This document shows, piece by piece, positions 32,020 to 43,226 of a stretch of DNA of 64,000 nt. The notes beneath the pieces are model-generated. The model was given only the letters and a program-made list of their open reading frames with translations. It searched no databases and was not told where the DNA came from. The translations under genes were made by a program, and so were the position numbers. Location of the stretch: positions 124,001-188,000 of the forward strand of contig BROI01000016.1 in NCBI GenBank assembly GCA_027923505.1, read 5' to 3'. Each line of letters begins with the position of its first letter. Position 1 is the first letter of the stretch. The DNA is from Mayamaea pseudoterrestris. Taxonomy: Eukaryota; Bacillariophyta; Bacillariophyceae; Sellaphorales; Sellaphoraceae.

Positions 32020-34061
32020 ATGCCGTCCAAGAAAGCCACACAACAACTACTCGACGCTCGTCGTTTCACTGTAATATTACATGTTACTTGTCTATTACTA
32101 ATTTCAGTCACTTGCCATGCAGACTATCACAAATATCAGCATGAACCAACAGGATTTCCACCCGATGATTACAGCGAAGAGTGCAGCATCTACCTTGCGC
32201 CGTCCACCATTCCAGGCGCTGGTCTTGGCATGTTTTCCGGCAAGAATTACAAGGAGAATGACTTTTTGACGTCAGGAGACTTGCTCGTTCCATTGATTGA
32301 CCTTCAGGCGCACAATGGCGACATTGACATACATGACTTGGTGCTGCAATCATACTACTGGCTGACATACTCCATGCCGGCCTTTATGCAATCGGAAGCT
32401 TCCCATACACTTGCCTTCAGTCCAGGCGCAGGCGCTGCTCTCAATTGCTTCTTTCCATTGATTAACACGCAAGCATGGGAGGAAGAGACTCTCTTTGGTC
32501 AGGAGGGCTTGCATCGCTCCAACGATCCAGGCGTTGGAGCGTTTTCGCCCTACTACAATCGAACCACTTACGCGACGCGCGACATCAAAGGAGGCGAGGA
32601 GCTATTTACAGACTATGGACCAGCCTACTTTACGACGCAGGAAGACGTGTTTGGCAAGATTCCCTTGCTGGATACTATTCCACAGACGGATGCCTTGCTT
32701 CGAGCGTTTGTCAAGATGCGCGACAAGATATTGCCGCTAGTGGCGCACCATGCGACGAACAGCGACGACAATCAACAAACGTTTCAAAAGGATTGGTACA
32801 ATTTGATCACGTCACTATCAGCGACATGGCCGAGTCGTGTCTTGAACGGATTGCCCCGTACGGCCGACGACGTTGATCGACTCGCGCAAACAAGTGTTAC
32901 CTGGCGCGACTATAATCAGTCCGTCAAAACCATTGACTGGCTCGAAACGCATGGACGATGCATGGACAATATATATCCGGCTCGCTCATTGATAAATCAA
33001 GCTGGTCGAGGAGCGTTCGCCAAGCGCAAAATACCCTTGGGCAGCCTGGTGGCGCCTGCGCCATTGGTGCACCTGGATGTGCGCGTGTTGCAAATGTATC
33101 CCGGCCAAGTCGTTACTGATGAAGACGATGACGACGACAAGGAAGATGCAGATTTGCACGACCATTCGACTGACTTCCAGGCCGATCTCTCGAAACCATT
33201 TCGTCATTATCAATTGCTTTTAAACTATTGCTTTGGACGCGCCGGTGAGTCGAGTGTTTTGCTTTGCCCGTACGGCATGATGACTGGATTGATCAATCAT
33301 GCGCGCGGAAACAAGGCTAACGCCAAGATTGTATGGAATGAAGACTTTTCGCCGCATTTTGAGTGGAAGGAGCAGCCGCTGCAGCAGTGGATCTACAATG
33401 ATGTTACGGGGCTGGCGTTTGACTTTGTCGCAACCAGAGGTAAGCGAACCATTACGAATGGCTCGGTGAATACTTTACAGCGTTTGACAGCGATATCGCA
33501 TAACCAATTTTGTCGTGTACGCATTCAGACATTGAACCAGGCGAAGAGGTGGTGATTGACTATGGCGAACAATGGCAAGCCGCGTGGGACGATCACGTGC
33601 AGCGCTGGAAGCCTCCCGGACGCGCGGACACGTACCAATCAGCTGTGGAACTTAACGATGACGTGAGTCACGTCATTCGGATGAGCAAGGAAGGACTGTA
33701 TCAATACGTCAATGTCTTGTGCCATGAATGGTACCGACACGTCCAGGGTCATCGCGTCATTACGTCGGACGAAGACGATTCAACGACTACTACAATCAAT
33801 TGCCAAGCAACGAGTCGTCGAAAGACCGCCAATGGTGAAATTCGTTACACTGCCGAGCTGTACAGGCACATTACTGGTGTCGACAAGTGCCAGCAAGTTT
33901 TGATTGGAATTCTATTCGACCTTCCTCGTCAGGCTTTCGTATTCGAAGATTTGCCATATACCAGAGATTTGCACCAGTCTTGGGCGTTTCGACATGTTAT
34001 GCAAATTCCAGACGAACTTATGCCGGACATATGGAAAGATTTGAAGATACAGAGTGGATGA
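32020..34061 (+). CDS. Secreted protein with two SET-like domains
   Basis: 650 residues from exons 32020-33439 and 33529-34061, in phase. A hydrophobic leader (FTVILHVTCLLLISVTCHA, about 16-34) suggests entry to the secretory pathway. The first half runs from AGLGMFSGKNY to the SET-like end YATRDIKGGEELFTDYG. The second runs from GRGAFAKRKIPLGS through CPYGMMTGLINHARGNKANA to FVATRDIEPGEEVVIDYGEQW, whose ATRD/IEPGEE joint is formed by splicing. SET proteins transfer methyl groups from S-adenosylmethionine to lysines. The NHS/DYG pair needed for catalysis appears as NHA plus DYG in the second half; the first half has LNCF and DYG. A secreted SET protein is unlikely to act on histones. It could methylate silica-associated or wall proteins, or have lost activity (both inferences). 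Confidence 0.82.
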
Positions 34062-34348
34062 AAGATGCGGCCTGATACATTTGAAGCAAGAGACGATCAT
34101 TTAACATGATATAGTTTTAGCTCAAGTATGTTACCGCTGCATATACAAATGGTATTGAATGTATGTTTCACCTGCAACATCGTTCGATAAATACACGGGT
34201 TTCTGCGAGCAAAGTTTCCTCCAGCCTGTTGCGAATGCGTATAGGAATGTTTTTGATGGTGTTGTGTCGAAATCAATACGAAAACGCTTCACTCATATAA
34301 TATAAATGTAACGCATCATCTTTATTCGGAACTTTAGTTCTATTGCTT

Positions 34349-35983
34349 TTATCGTTTCGCCTTATAATGATCAAGATAAGCTCCGTCTGGATCTCTCGAC
34401 TGCGTCTGGCGGATCGACCGAGTTCTGTAAGCACTCTCTTGGCCTGACCGAGATTCTGATGTTTCCGGCGAACGAACTCTGCGAGGCAACGAGTCCTTGC
34501 TAGTGTAGCTACACTCTGGCTCGTCCAATTCCTCGCGAACCTTTTCCAACCTACTCGTCGCAGCAACATGGAGGCGCCGTCGAGACCTCATGGCGCGCGA
34601 TTTCGAGGATCGTTGCTGCGGCGGAAGGATCATGTCCATGACGTTGTATCCAAGACAAAAACAAGCTTCCTGCTGACCTTCCAAGGTTCCATAAGTAACG
34701 GTTGTTGCATCATCATTATAATCATTGTGCCGCGAATACTGCTCCTCCGCTTCTGATTGTTCAATTTCGAGCCATTGGTCGCTGTACGGTGCGTGCTTGC
34801 CGTGAGTCGCTTGACGCAACTCGTCATAGATACTCCGGGGAGAGCCATGCCCAGCTGCTGCCTTGCGGTCCATCGTCTTTGGAGTCGGACGATTGTAGCG
34901 ACTTGCCGATTGTGGTCCGTCCTCCAAGAACACGTCTTCGTCGCGGTACGTTCGGTTTCGATGAATCAATTGTGGATGAGCAGAAGGAGCGACAGAGCTT
35001 GCGTCGGACATGAGACTAAAAGTTCCGCTGTCGCACATGTCAATGGCGTAGTCTCTCGATTCAGTGTGCCCAACCATCATGCGACCATGCTTGATTGGAT
35101 GCATTCCTGGCTTGACGCGGGGCAATGGCTTGCTCTCCAGCTTGTTTCGTTCCATTTCACTCTTGAGCGATCGCTGCCAAGCTTCAGCCATATTGAACTC
35201 AAGGCCATGCGAGTGCACGATGGGAGACGAGGGCTGCTCCTTGATCCGAGTCGAACTACTGGTAGGCGGCGGTGGCGGAGGAGGAGTGATGGCACGAACG
35301 GACACTCTTTTAGTGGGCTTCTTGTTCGCCGCCGTCTCCAGCTGCTTAATCATTCCTTTTTCAATTGCATTCAGCTGCTCAAAATTGTCAAGCGGAAGCG
35401 TATGGTATAAAGTATCTGGTTCTCGCTTTGAGGCAACTGCGACAGTCATTTCAGGTCTCTCATTTTCATTTGGGACATTTGCCGCCTCGACATCTTCTCC
35501 GTTCGATTCAGGAACATTGATTTCTGCACGAAAGTCTTCTTCCAGATCTTGCGTCTCCGCATAGGAATCGTCAACCTCATCGTCAGCATCCTCGTCAAAA
35601 GTGCCGCTTCGGACACTGATGGAATGCTCGTCGTCTTCAATCAAATTGACGTGGAGTGCCTGAAGACTTTGCGATGCCTCCTCCACCTCGAAATCTTCGC
35701 TTTCCTCTTCATCCAGCGTTTCATTGGTATTGGAATCGAAAGACTCTTCTCCGTCAAGCTCGAGCGCTTCTTCGTCGTCGTCATCTTCGTCATCATCGTC
35801 ATCCTCCTCCAAATCTTCTTCCTCGTCGTCCTCGTCAAACTCATGCTCGGTTTCTTCGACAGTCTCTTCATCGTCATAATCATCCGGTCCCATTTCCTCT
35901 TGATTCGTCGTCATGTCGGGAGGAAGCATGACGTCCATGCTGTCCTCGGACGGTTGGCTGGTGAGGTCAATTGCAGCGATCAT
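34349..35983 (-). CDS. Acidic low-complexity protein of unknown function
   Basis: 544 residues from the ATG at 35983 (MIAAIDLTSQPSEDSMDVM). An in-frame ATG at 36040 would add 19 residues; the frame further upstream begins with TTG. Residues about 25-150 are an Asp/Glu-rich tract with runs of up to nine acidic residues. A middle segment has Pro-rich RAITPPPPPPPTSSSTR. A short piece near residue 260-300 (FNMAEAWQRSLKSEMERNK) could be helical. The C-terminal 100 residues are Arg/Ser-rich. I recognise no domain. The acidic head and basic tail would suit a nuclear or scaffold protein, but this is a guess. The 3' end converges on the SET gene 290 bp away. Confidence 0.72.
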   Translation of the reverse strand: MIAAIDLTSQPSEDSMDVMLPPDMTTNQEEMGPDDYDDEETVEETEHEFDEDDEEEDLEEDDDDDEDDDDEEALELDGEESFDSNTNETLDEEESEDFEVEEASQSLQALHVNLIEDDEHSISVRSGTFDEDADDEVDDSYAETQDLEEDFRAEINVPESNGEDVEAANVPNENERPEMTVAVASKREPDTLYHTLPLDNFEQLNAIEKGMIKQLETAANKKPTKRVSVRAITPPPPPPPTSSSTRIKEQPSSPIVHSHGLEFNMAEAWQRSLKSEMERNKLESKPLPRVKPGMHPIKHGRMMVGHTESRDYAIDMCDSGTFSLMSDASSVAPSAHPQLIHRNRTYRDEDVFLEDGPQSASRYNRPTPKTMDRKAAAGHGSPRSIYDELRQATHGKHAPYSDQWLEIEQSEAEEQYSRHNDYNDDATTVTYGTLEGQQEACFCLGYNVMDMILPPQQRSSKSRAMRSRRRLHVAATSRLEKVREELDEPECSYTSKDSLPRRVRSPETSESRSGQESAYRTRSIRQTQSRDPDGAYLDHYKAKR

Positions 35984-36640
35984 GTTGTGTCTATCGCGAG
36001 CGACCAGTGCAGTCGTCTTGCATAAAATGAGGCTTTCCATCCAGCAGGATCCGATGCTCGAGCCGTTTCTTGACAAAATTTCATGGCGCACTGCGCGAGC
36101 TATCAACGACGCGCGGCAATTCGTCCCATGGAGCCGTTGTGGGATCGCTCACAAGATTTTCGTGCGTTGACTGAAGCTCAAGGCGCACCTAATATTGGAG
36201 CGGTGCGCCAATTTCCATTTCGTGCAGTCGTCACGAATGAAGTCTTCTCGCGCACCCGACAGGAGGTGAGGGCAAGACGATTGACGTAACGGAGGAATGA
36301 CGGTGGTAGAGATTCTCCGACGGTCGGCAAGCTTTGTCGACTCTCGTCTCTTGTTGTCGCGGCCATGATGGGATGCTGGATGCTTGCAGATGCGGCTACT
36401 AGATATACGCGTAAAAAGAGACCTACAAGTGACATGGCTACTAGCTTGAGGATATATTCGTGTAATATTGCATGTTTATAGAGTATATACTAGCGGTGGG
36501 TAGGCAACCTTTGTTCATGCTGCGGAGGATTTGCTACAATCTGCAATCCTTGTGTAATCATTGATTGACCAAACGTATCCTCAAACGCCTTGTTGATACA
36601 ACTTGAAAATATACGCATGTATTCAATCATAAAGGTAGCA
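35984..36640. other. Intergenic with one doubtful open frame
   Basis: About 650 bp. On the minus strand, 36435-36178 is open with an ATG and a hydrophobic beginning (MSLVGLFLRVYLVAASASI), then MAATTRDESRQSLP. It could be an upstream exon of the acidic protein, but no convincing donor/acceptor pair joins them in frame. Nothing else was seen. Confidence 0.35.
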
Positions 36641-36982
36641 TTACCCCCTGCTTTCAAGAATGCCATCGTCATCCTCGTCGTCGTCTTCCTGCAGTTGCTG
36701 CCATGGATTGTCGGCAAGACACCAGTCGCACGGCTCGGTGACGATTTGATAGTCGGATGGAACTATGATTGGACTTTGAGATGAGACTGAAGTAGCCATT
36801 GTAAATGTCGATGATGACGATGATGATCGCTCGGTATTTGGCCGCCTTTTGCTGCATCGTCGCGTCTTCTTGTCGCCGTCGACCGACGTCGAAACAGTGC
36901 TCATGTCCGTGTCCAAGGCCGAAGGAACATCGGATCGAACCAAACGCCTTTTGATGAACTTGGAGGCTTGTAATAGACGCAT
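36641..36982 (-). CDS. Small hypothetical protein with acidic C-terminus
   Basis: 113 residues from the ATG at 36982 (MRLLQASKFIKRRLVRSDVP). The basic start is followed by a Ser-rich segment (RSSSSSSTF) and an acidic end (QEDDDEDDDGILESRG). CDWCLADNPW lies just before the acidic tract. No domain, membrane segment or signal peptide is recognised. The charge pattern is not random, which favours a real gene, but there is no homology evidence. Confidence 0.45.
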   Translation of the reverse strand: MRLLQASKFIKRRLVRSDVPSALDTDMSTVSTSVDGDKKTRRCSKRRPNTERSSSSSSTFTMATSVSSQSPIIVPSDYQIVTEPCDWCLADNPWQQLQEDDDEDDDGILESRG

Positions 36983-37212
36983 GGTATTGTTATAGTGTAG
37001 AAGTAGAGTCTGCTCGTTGCGGATTGAATGAAATATGAGGTGTACGACAAGAGTTCGAATGAATGTTCGAAACGACGACGCCAAGAGTTTCGAAACGCGT
37101 GGGTTTCGAAGTTGTGATGCGTTGATCCGTTGATTGTTCCGTTGACAAAGCCAATCGCTAAGTGACCTTTATGAATACTCTTTCAACGGTCGTGTCAATT
37201 ATTCGATGAGGC

Positions 37213-37717
37213 TTAAGTAGGAATATCAATTGTGACCAAAGTGGCTGGCTCGCAATGTTCAACACCGCGATATGTTCCATGCAGCGCACATCCGACATCC
37301 GCACAACGCACAACTACTGCTATGTTACTCCCTCCCATGGGAAGACATGGACCGCGTACATGACTGTCAGATGATACAACAAAAGAAAGCCTAGAAGCAT
37401 TTGCAGTTGCGCAATAAGCGTGCGCACACCCTTCTTCGACCGCAATAATGACACGCATTTGCGCATTAAATGACGCATGAGGAGGCATGCAAGACAGGAT
37501 TATGCCAGCTGCACACGAACGGCGAGGATGCAAGGGAAAAATGATGACTTTAGATTTAAGGAACATTCCAGTCAGTGCCAGCCGACGAGATTGCGATGAG
37601 AATCATAACGTTTGCGGTAATTAAAATAGACATTGCCACACAGGCCACCCAAGATGAACGTTGTTTCATTCGCCGCACCTTGCCAGTACGAAACATTTTA
37701 AACTTGGCGATAAACAT
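37213..37717 (-). CDS. Possible anchored Cys-rich protein, frame break inside
   Basis: Two overlapping open frames. The first (ATG 37717 or 37696, ending 37556) encodes a basic start (RTGKVRRMKQRSSW) and a membrane segment (VACVAMSILITANVMILIAISSA). The second (37566-37213) encodes about 115 residues with nine Cys and no membrane segment, resembling a disulfide-bonded extracellular part. They differ by one frame and overlap by 11 bases at TGTTCCTTAAATC. Together they would make a sensible type II membrane protein. An assembly error, an unseen splice, frameshifting during translation, or two unrelated frames are all possible. Function unknown. Confidence 0.33.
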
Positions 37718-37812
37718 ATGCACGTTAATAGCAGGTTTAAATAACAAGATTTACCTTTCCATAAGACCTACTGCAACAATAGTCGGCCATCACCAATTCA
37801 CAGTCACGCCAT

Positions 37813-38661
37813 TTACTCATCTCCACTGTCGCCACTGTCGCCGCTGCCTTCACTTTCAGTCTCACTTTCGGTATTTCCAGCAGCATCAGCACCCGGTCGG
37901 CCATACGGGAAAGCAATATCAGCCAAAACCAACATTTTCTTGTCGCGATCGACGAGTCCAAACGTTGACAGCTTGCCAACAACCTTTGCAAAACCCGATA
38001 ATTTGTTTGGCTCATAGCCACAAGCCTTGGCCGCCTCCTTGGTAGAGTGCGGCTGCCCGTCCGCCAAGCACTGGCACAACAAATCCGCCTTGGTTTCGCC
38101 CTTGCTGCCCTTGTTGTAAACGCTGAGGAAACGTTCCAACGTTTCCGCATTTGTCTTGGGCGGCTCGACGTGAGGAGCCTCGCGCTTGCCAGCTTCCGTC
38201 AACGTGAGCGTATTGGAAGCTCCATAGGCAATCATGCCCTCCTTTTTCAAAATGCCAAGCGCCTTGAGAAAGCCGGCACTCTTGGGAACATAGTCGGCCA
38301 GCAAGGCGACCTGGTCGCGACTTGGCTCCTTCACGCCAAGTGCGACCCAGTCGGCAATGCTTGCGCAAATCTTGGTACGCTTGTTACCGCCGTCAGCACT
38401 CTTGGAAGCCTTCTTGCTGGCACCGCCACTTGATGGCTTGGCAGTCTTGGCCAATTTGGGCTTGGCAGTGGTTGGTTTCTTGACTGGTTTCTTATCTGGA
38501 GATTTGGACGAGGAGCCTGCGCGAAAAAAGAGTCAGTCAATGATTTTGACGAGTCGTGTTTCAACAGCAGCTGCAGCGTTTGATTCAAGCTTAGTTCAAT
38601 CTGGTCACAGCTGCTTACCTTTCGCCGATGGCTTGGTTTCAATCTTTTTGATGTTAGGCAT
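37813..38661 (-). CDS. Lysine-rich protein with two winged-helix-like segments (linker-histone-like composition)
   Basis: 248 residues from exons 38661-38619 and 38516-37813, in phase. The start MPNIKKIETKPSAKG lies in the first, short exon. The N-terminal 60 residues are rich in Lys, Ala, Pro and Ser, like histone H1 tails. Two compact segments follow. One runs from ICASIADWVALGVK to GASNTLTLTEAGKR. The other runs from AETLERFLSVYN through STKEAAKACGYEPNKLSGF to VDRDKKMLVLADIAFP. Each looks like a helical winged-helix fold ending in a beta wing. The C-terminus is acidic and Ser-rich (SEGSGDSGDSGDE), unlike a typical H1. A nuclear, DNA- or nucleosome-binding role is likely but inferred. It is not a core histone. 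Confidence 0.75.
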
Positions 38662-40043
38662 GGTAAGGTCGGTTTTTTGGTAATGATGAGGAGGAGCAAG
38701 TGGAAGTTGATTTTGTGTGTCCTCACTGTTGCTTCGTCGTGTGTTGACTCCCACGTTGCGTGCGCTCTTTCGGAGCGAAATGGACATGAAGTCAGTCGGA
38801 AGTCGTCCGTCACGTTTCGCGGCATGTATCGCGCCTCGGCTGCATGAGGTCGCCGTCGCATCGAGGTCATGTCGAGGTGCACGCTGGGAACGGAAGCGAA
38901 CCATTGCATCGTTGGCGTGACAATGCCTTTGCAAGACTAGTCCACGCTTATGACAAGCTTGAGAGACGAATGTCGCACCACGCCAAACCTACTGACTCGA
39001 AAGTGAAGTAGTCGGAAGGGTTTTTAGCTGATTGGCGACACTGGTTTTGCTAGAGTGAAAGCTGTAGGATAAGATTCGTTTAAAAGGCACCTATAATCGT
39101 TTAAGGTATAGCTTGGTTCTTCTGCAACCTCATCCACTCATCCAGCGAAAATATTTCGAGTTAGGACGTGCATCAGAAGAAAGTTTCTCATGACGACATC
39201 CAGAATTTGTTTTCAGCGTCAACCTCCCATTATTGCCGACAAAAAGGATTCCGACCAGTCTTCGACTCTTGTCTCGTCCACCTTCAAGGGCAAGCCGATG
39301 AACGTCGCATGCCTCATGGCTCATAGTGACACCGTTCCTGTTGCCGCGCATCGATGAGCACCATACACTACTCCTATACACTCATGCCTGCCTCATGCCT
39401 CATGCCGTCATGCCTGCCTTCTTCAAAGCAGACAACGAGTCGAGTCGCGTCTCGCACCAACCAACGATTCCATTTCCCATTGACTACTGTCTTTCCGATT
39501 CACCTGTCAGTCATGGTGACGCCCAAGCCTTCCCTGCTTGCTTCCATGATGGTTATTCGAGCGTCTTGTCTTCGGAGTCGGTCGCAAGTTGTGCATTGAA
39601 GTTTCCAAAGAACTTGATGACCTTGGGCGTCATGACGCAGGAGGCAATAGTGTAGACCAACAAGTTACTTTGAAAAGTGTCTAAGTAAGCCTCTGAGTCA
39701 TTATCGCATTTCCACGATCAATCCGGGGCATATGTAAGTATCCACTGGAATCACCTACGAAGGCATTCTCGGCTGCACTCGTTCGCACCATGGACAAGAT
39801 CACACTGTATGGCCGATCCACCGACGGCGTGACATTCGCAAGCAACCATCGCACCGATCTTGCATGGTCTTGATCTTGGTGGGTCACCATCACCATCACC
39901 ATCAACGACCGAGGAATCCAGGAGTCATAAATTACACCCAGCGGCGATTCATCCAAATCGCTCGCTTGTCGTTGACTTTTGGTGAATATATTCACGGCTC
40001 ATTGCTTGCTCGCACTCGCTGCCTCGCTTGAATCTTGATCGCC
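38662..40043. promoter_or_regulatory. Divergent intergenic region, 1.4 kb
   Basis: Lies between the lysine-rich gene (minus) and surface protein 1 (plus), so both promoters should be here. Small features: a run of CATGCCTGCCTCATGCCTC-type short repeats near 39383-39420, and a CACCATCAC-type trinucleotide run near 39886-39905. A single stretch near 39635-39655 shares GAGGCAATAGTG with the 42-bp minisatellite, possibly by chance. No supported gene. Confidence 0.45.
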
Positions 40044-43000
40044 ATGAAGGTTTTCCTTCTCGCCTCGCTCCTTGGCGCGATTGCTCCTGCTGTAAGTGAC
40101 GAGATTGATGGCTTGATCGAAGGTTTGATTGATTGACATGTCTCATGATTCGCACCTTTCTCCTCGTACAGCTCGCGGCTGATCTCGGCAAGGCGTCCAC
40201 CGAGTTCTTCATTCCCATGCCTGAAACGGTCTTTTTTGACAAGACCTTTAAAGCAATCTCAGCCGACTCGACTGGCCCAGTTAACACGCTCATTTCCGTC
40301 ACCATTTCCACCAACGGAACGCTTGTCTACTGGGATCACTGGGAGGATGGATACGAGAATCCACTCGTCACCTCCATGCAGTCCACCACGGAGGTTTGGG
40401 GTGACGGCAACGCCGCCAACGGTTGCGCTCCTCGCAAGGGAATCACTTGTACCAACGCCAACGACAAGCTTTTCGCCGGTCAAGCCATTGTCATTCAAAA
40501 CGATGTTTACACTCCTCGCCCCGCCACTGGCGCTCCTCGCGTCTATGATGGAGGCGACAATGTCAAGTCCACCTACCCAGTCGCCATTACGCGTGGAGCC
40601 TACCCCGACAAGCCAGGTTCGCTCCTTGCGGGTGCAGTCGAAGTTTATGATACTTCGTATGGATGGGGCATGGAGTTTTACTCGCCAGTGGGAGTCAACA
40701 AGGATATTGCCACGGGTGCCTTTGGATACGTCGCCATGTACTGTCAAGCCAGAGAGGATACCATGGTATACTTTAATGACGTTTACGCCAAGACGCTCAA
40801 GAAGGGAGAGACTGCCATTTTCGAAAACATTAGAGTTGCCGACAAGGTGACCGCCTCCAAGAACATTCAAGTTGATGTCATTACCGGGGATCCTGGGTCG
40901 ACCTATGAGATGCGCTGGTACGTAACGCTTGACGCTCACTGCTGCTGCTCCTCATGTACGCCTTGGGCATGCTGAGCTTGTACAAAAGGTAACTCACTCT
41001 GCCCCTTAATCTTGTTCTGCATCATGTTGTCGTTAACAGGTACGCTCTCTTGCCCCGCAACATGTACTCTAAGAACTATGTCGGGCCCGTCGGTAACTCC
41101 AAGGGCGGAGTCGGCTACGTCGTCTTTAACCCCAACTCGTTCACAGTCACTGCCACCTACAAGTGGATCGTATCCGGAGTCATCAAGTCAGCGTCACTCA
41201 GCATTCCAGCCAAGACCAATAGCATGACGGCCTCCATTCCCACTGCTTCGGGTGTATTCATTGATTCAGTTGAAGGCGACATTTTGCCAGTCGCAGTCAT
41301 TGACATAACGGAGACTGGACAGATCTTTGACTGGGGATTTCCAGTGCAGCCGCGCGACGCATTGACGCCTCAGGTTCTCATTGGATTAGGTTACGGGTGA
41401 GTCAGTGTGTGTGCGGGTGTATGGCTGTATGGCTAATTGTCGCTTTGCTTGTCGACAGTTCTGTCGTCCATTCCTGACAACTGGTACGAATGACTAACAC
41501 ATCACTTTCCCTTTTATGATAGCTGTACCGATAATAACTGTGCTGACGGCAAGGGTGTCAGATCCGTTGTTTGGATCACCGCTGTAGCGGACGCCGACCT
41601 CTACATTGACTTCAATAATGATGGAACAGTTGACGAAAAGCGCTCCATCAAGGCCCTCACGAACAACATCGTCTTTGATAACTCGGACAAGGACATGTCG
41701 GGAGCATTCTTGTTTGCGACGGCGCCAAACACTGGTGCATCGGGTACACCAAGTAAGCGACTTTTGCTGGCCACCTGTGAAGAGCGGAATATCGTAGCTC
41801 GCTTACTTCCATGACCCGCATTCTTCTCACACGCCTCCCTATCCTCCTTTGAATTTTTGCAGTCAACATTGCCGCCGCTTGGGGACAGAACCCAGACTAC
41901 TCCTTCAGTGGTGACGACTACGCTTTGGATCTTGGAACACTTGTCGTTCCATTCCCATCCATCAAGGTTAGCAAGCACATTGATTTGACAATTGATGCCA
42001 ACAATGACGACCTGTACAACGCTGGCGACACGGTCACCTACACTATTCGTATTGTCAACCAGTCGCCTCGAGAGATTGGCACGGGATCCTTTACCATTTT
42101 GGATCCAGTCCTGAGCCAAATGACCTACATTCCAGGCACAACCAAATACAGCTGCAGTCTTGGAGGTGTTGCAACATCCGTGCCGGATGGCACCACTGGA
42201 ACCAAGTTTCCTCTCGACGAAGTGGGTCTTCTCTCGAGATGCCCATTGACCGCCAAGGGAGGCGAACACGCCGTTTCGTTCCAAGCAAAGATCAATTCGA
42301 ATGCCGTCAATGAACTGACCAACGCTGGTGTTTTAAAGAGTATCGTGTGCGGTGATCTGCCGTTCGATGTGACGGTTCCATTGATTGTTCCTCCGACGAT
42401 GGCACCCACCAAGGTAAGCTTGCGAATGGACGTTGCTTGTGAAGGAAGAGTTTACCTGTTCTCACCATTAACTTTGCCACTTTTCGTGTAGGCCCCAACC
42501 AAGAAGCCCACAAAGGTAAGACTGCCATATGCGCAACAAGAGTTCGTCGCGTTGCTCTCGCTAAACTTCGCTTTCTAACCATGCCAAATTGTTAATCGAA
42601 CCAAGGCTCCAACAAAGGCTCCAACAAAGGCTCCAACGAAAGCACCAACGAAAACACCAACACGAAAGCCGACCAACAAGCCAACGAAGGCCCCTACGAA
42701 AGCACCGACGCGCAAGCCTACAGGCAAACCAACGAAGGCTCCTACTAAGGCTCCAACGAAAGCTCCTACCAAGGCTCCAACGAAAGCTCCTACCAAGGCT
42801 CCAACGAAGGCTCCTACCAAGGCTCCAACCAAGGCTCCAACGAAAGCTCCAACGAAAGCCCCTACCAAGGCACCAACGCGCAAGCCAACTGGCAAACCGA
42901 CGAAAGCTCCAACGAAAGCCCCAACAGGCAAACCTACTGGCAAGCCCACTAAAGCGCCGACGCGCAAGCCGACAGGTAAGCCGACAGGTAAGCCGACTAA

Positions 43001-43226
43001 GGCACCAACGCGCAAGCCGACAGGCAAGCCGACGGGTAAACCGACGGGCAAACCGACAGGCAAACCCTCGAAAGCTCCAACGCGCTCCCCAACCCCGCAA
43101 CCCAAAATAGCCTTTGCTCCTCCGTACGAAGGCAACTGTCCGGTCCCAATTGATCGTCCCGTTTTGGAGTTGTCCAGCAGCAAGACGACGGTCGATCATT
43201 CACGCCGCCGCAATCGCAAGACGTAG
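40044..43226 (+). CDS. Secreted DUF11-repeat surface protein with KAPT stalk, surface 1
   Basis: 858 residues from exons 40044-40091, 40172-40917, 41040-41396, 41523-41752, 41863-42413, 42492-42515 and 42606-43226, summing to a multiple of three. Exon 1 is the signal peptide (MKVFLLASLLGAIAPA). Residues about 25-430 are a conserved module with VYWDHWEDGYENPL, STTEVWGDGNA and LFAGQAIVIQND. This module is, to my knowledge, found next to DUF11 in bacterial surface proteins. DUF11 follows (LYNAGDTVTYTIRIVNQSP ... ILDPVLSQMTYIPG). The rest is a stalk of KAPT/KPTG units and a 40-residue basic tail (HSRRRNRKT). No GPI signal or membrane anchor is seen at the C-terminus, so attachment is probably through the charged stalk. 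It is likely an extracellular wall or matrix component. A paralogue faces it tail to tail. Confidence 0.87.
42492..42515 (+). other. 24-nt micro-exon encoding APTKKPTK
   Basis: Bounded by acceptor TGTAG and donor AAAG/GTAAGA, phase 0 on both sides, between introns of 78 bp and 90 bp. Its size, phase and peptide pattern match the micro-exon at 1335-1358 in tyrosinase A. The whole gene stays in frame with or without it. Confidence 0.7.
42606..43095 (+). repeat. 12-bp coding repeat (KAPT/GKPT) in surface 1
   Basis: About 40 tandem units of 12 bp encode APTK, KPTG, RKPT and related tetrapeptides with a Pro every four residues. Lys/Arg dominate the variable positions, so this stalk is strongly basic. 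It uses the same logic as the tyrosinase A stalk, although one gene encodes an enzyme and the other a surface module. Confidence 0.88.

Noticed and set aside
32041-32105. Very short intron (about 37 bp) at the start of the SET gene, ending CTAATTTCAG
   Set aside because: Too short for splicing in these genes, and the unspliced reading encodes a good hydrophobic leader.
34757-35410. 217-codon plus-strand open frame
   Set aside because: Antisense to the low-complexity acidic protein; its composition is explained by the reverse of that coding sequence.
37813-38454. Histone H1 call for the lysine-rich protein
   Set aside because: Only the Lys-rich start fits. The two compact segments and acidic end are not the single H1 globular domain plus basic tail, so only a composition resemblance is stated.
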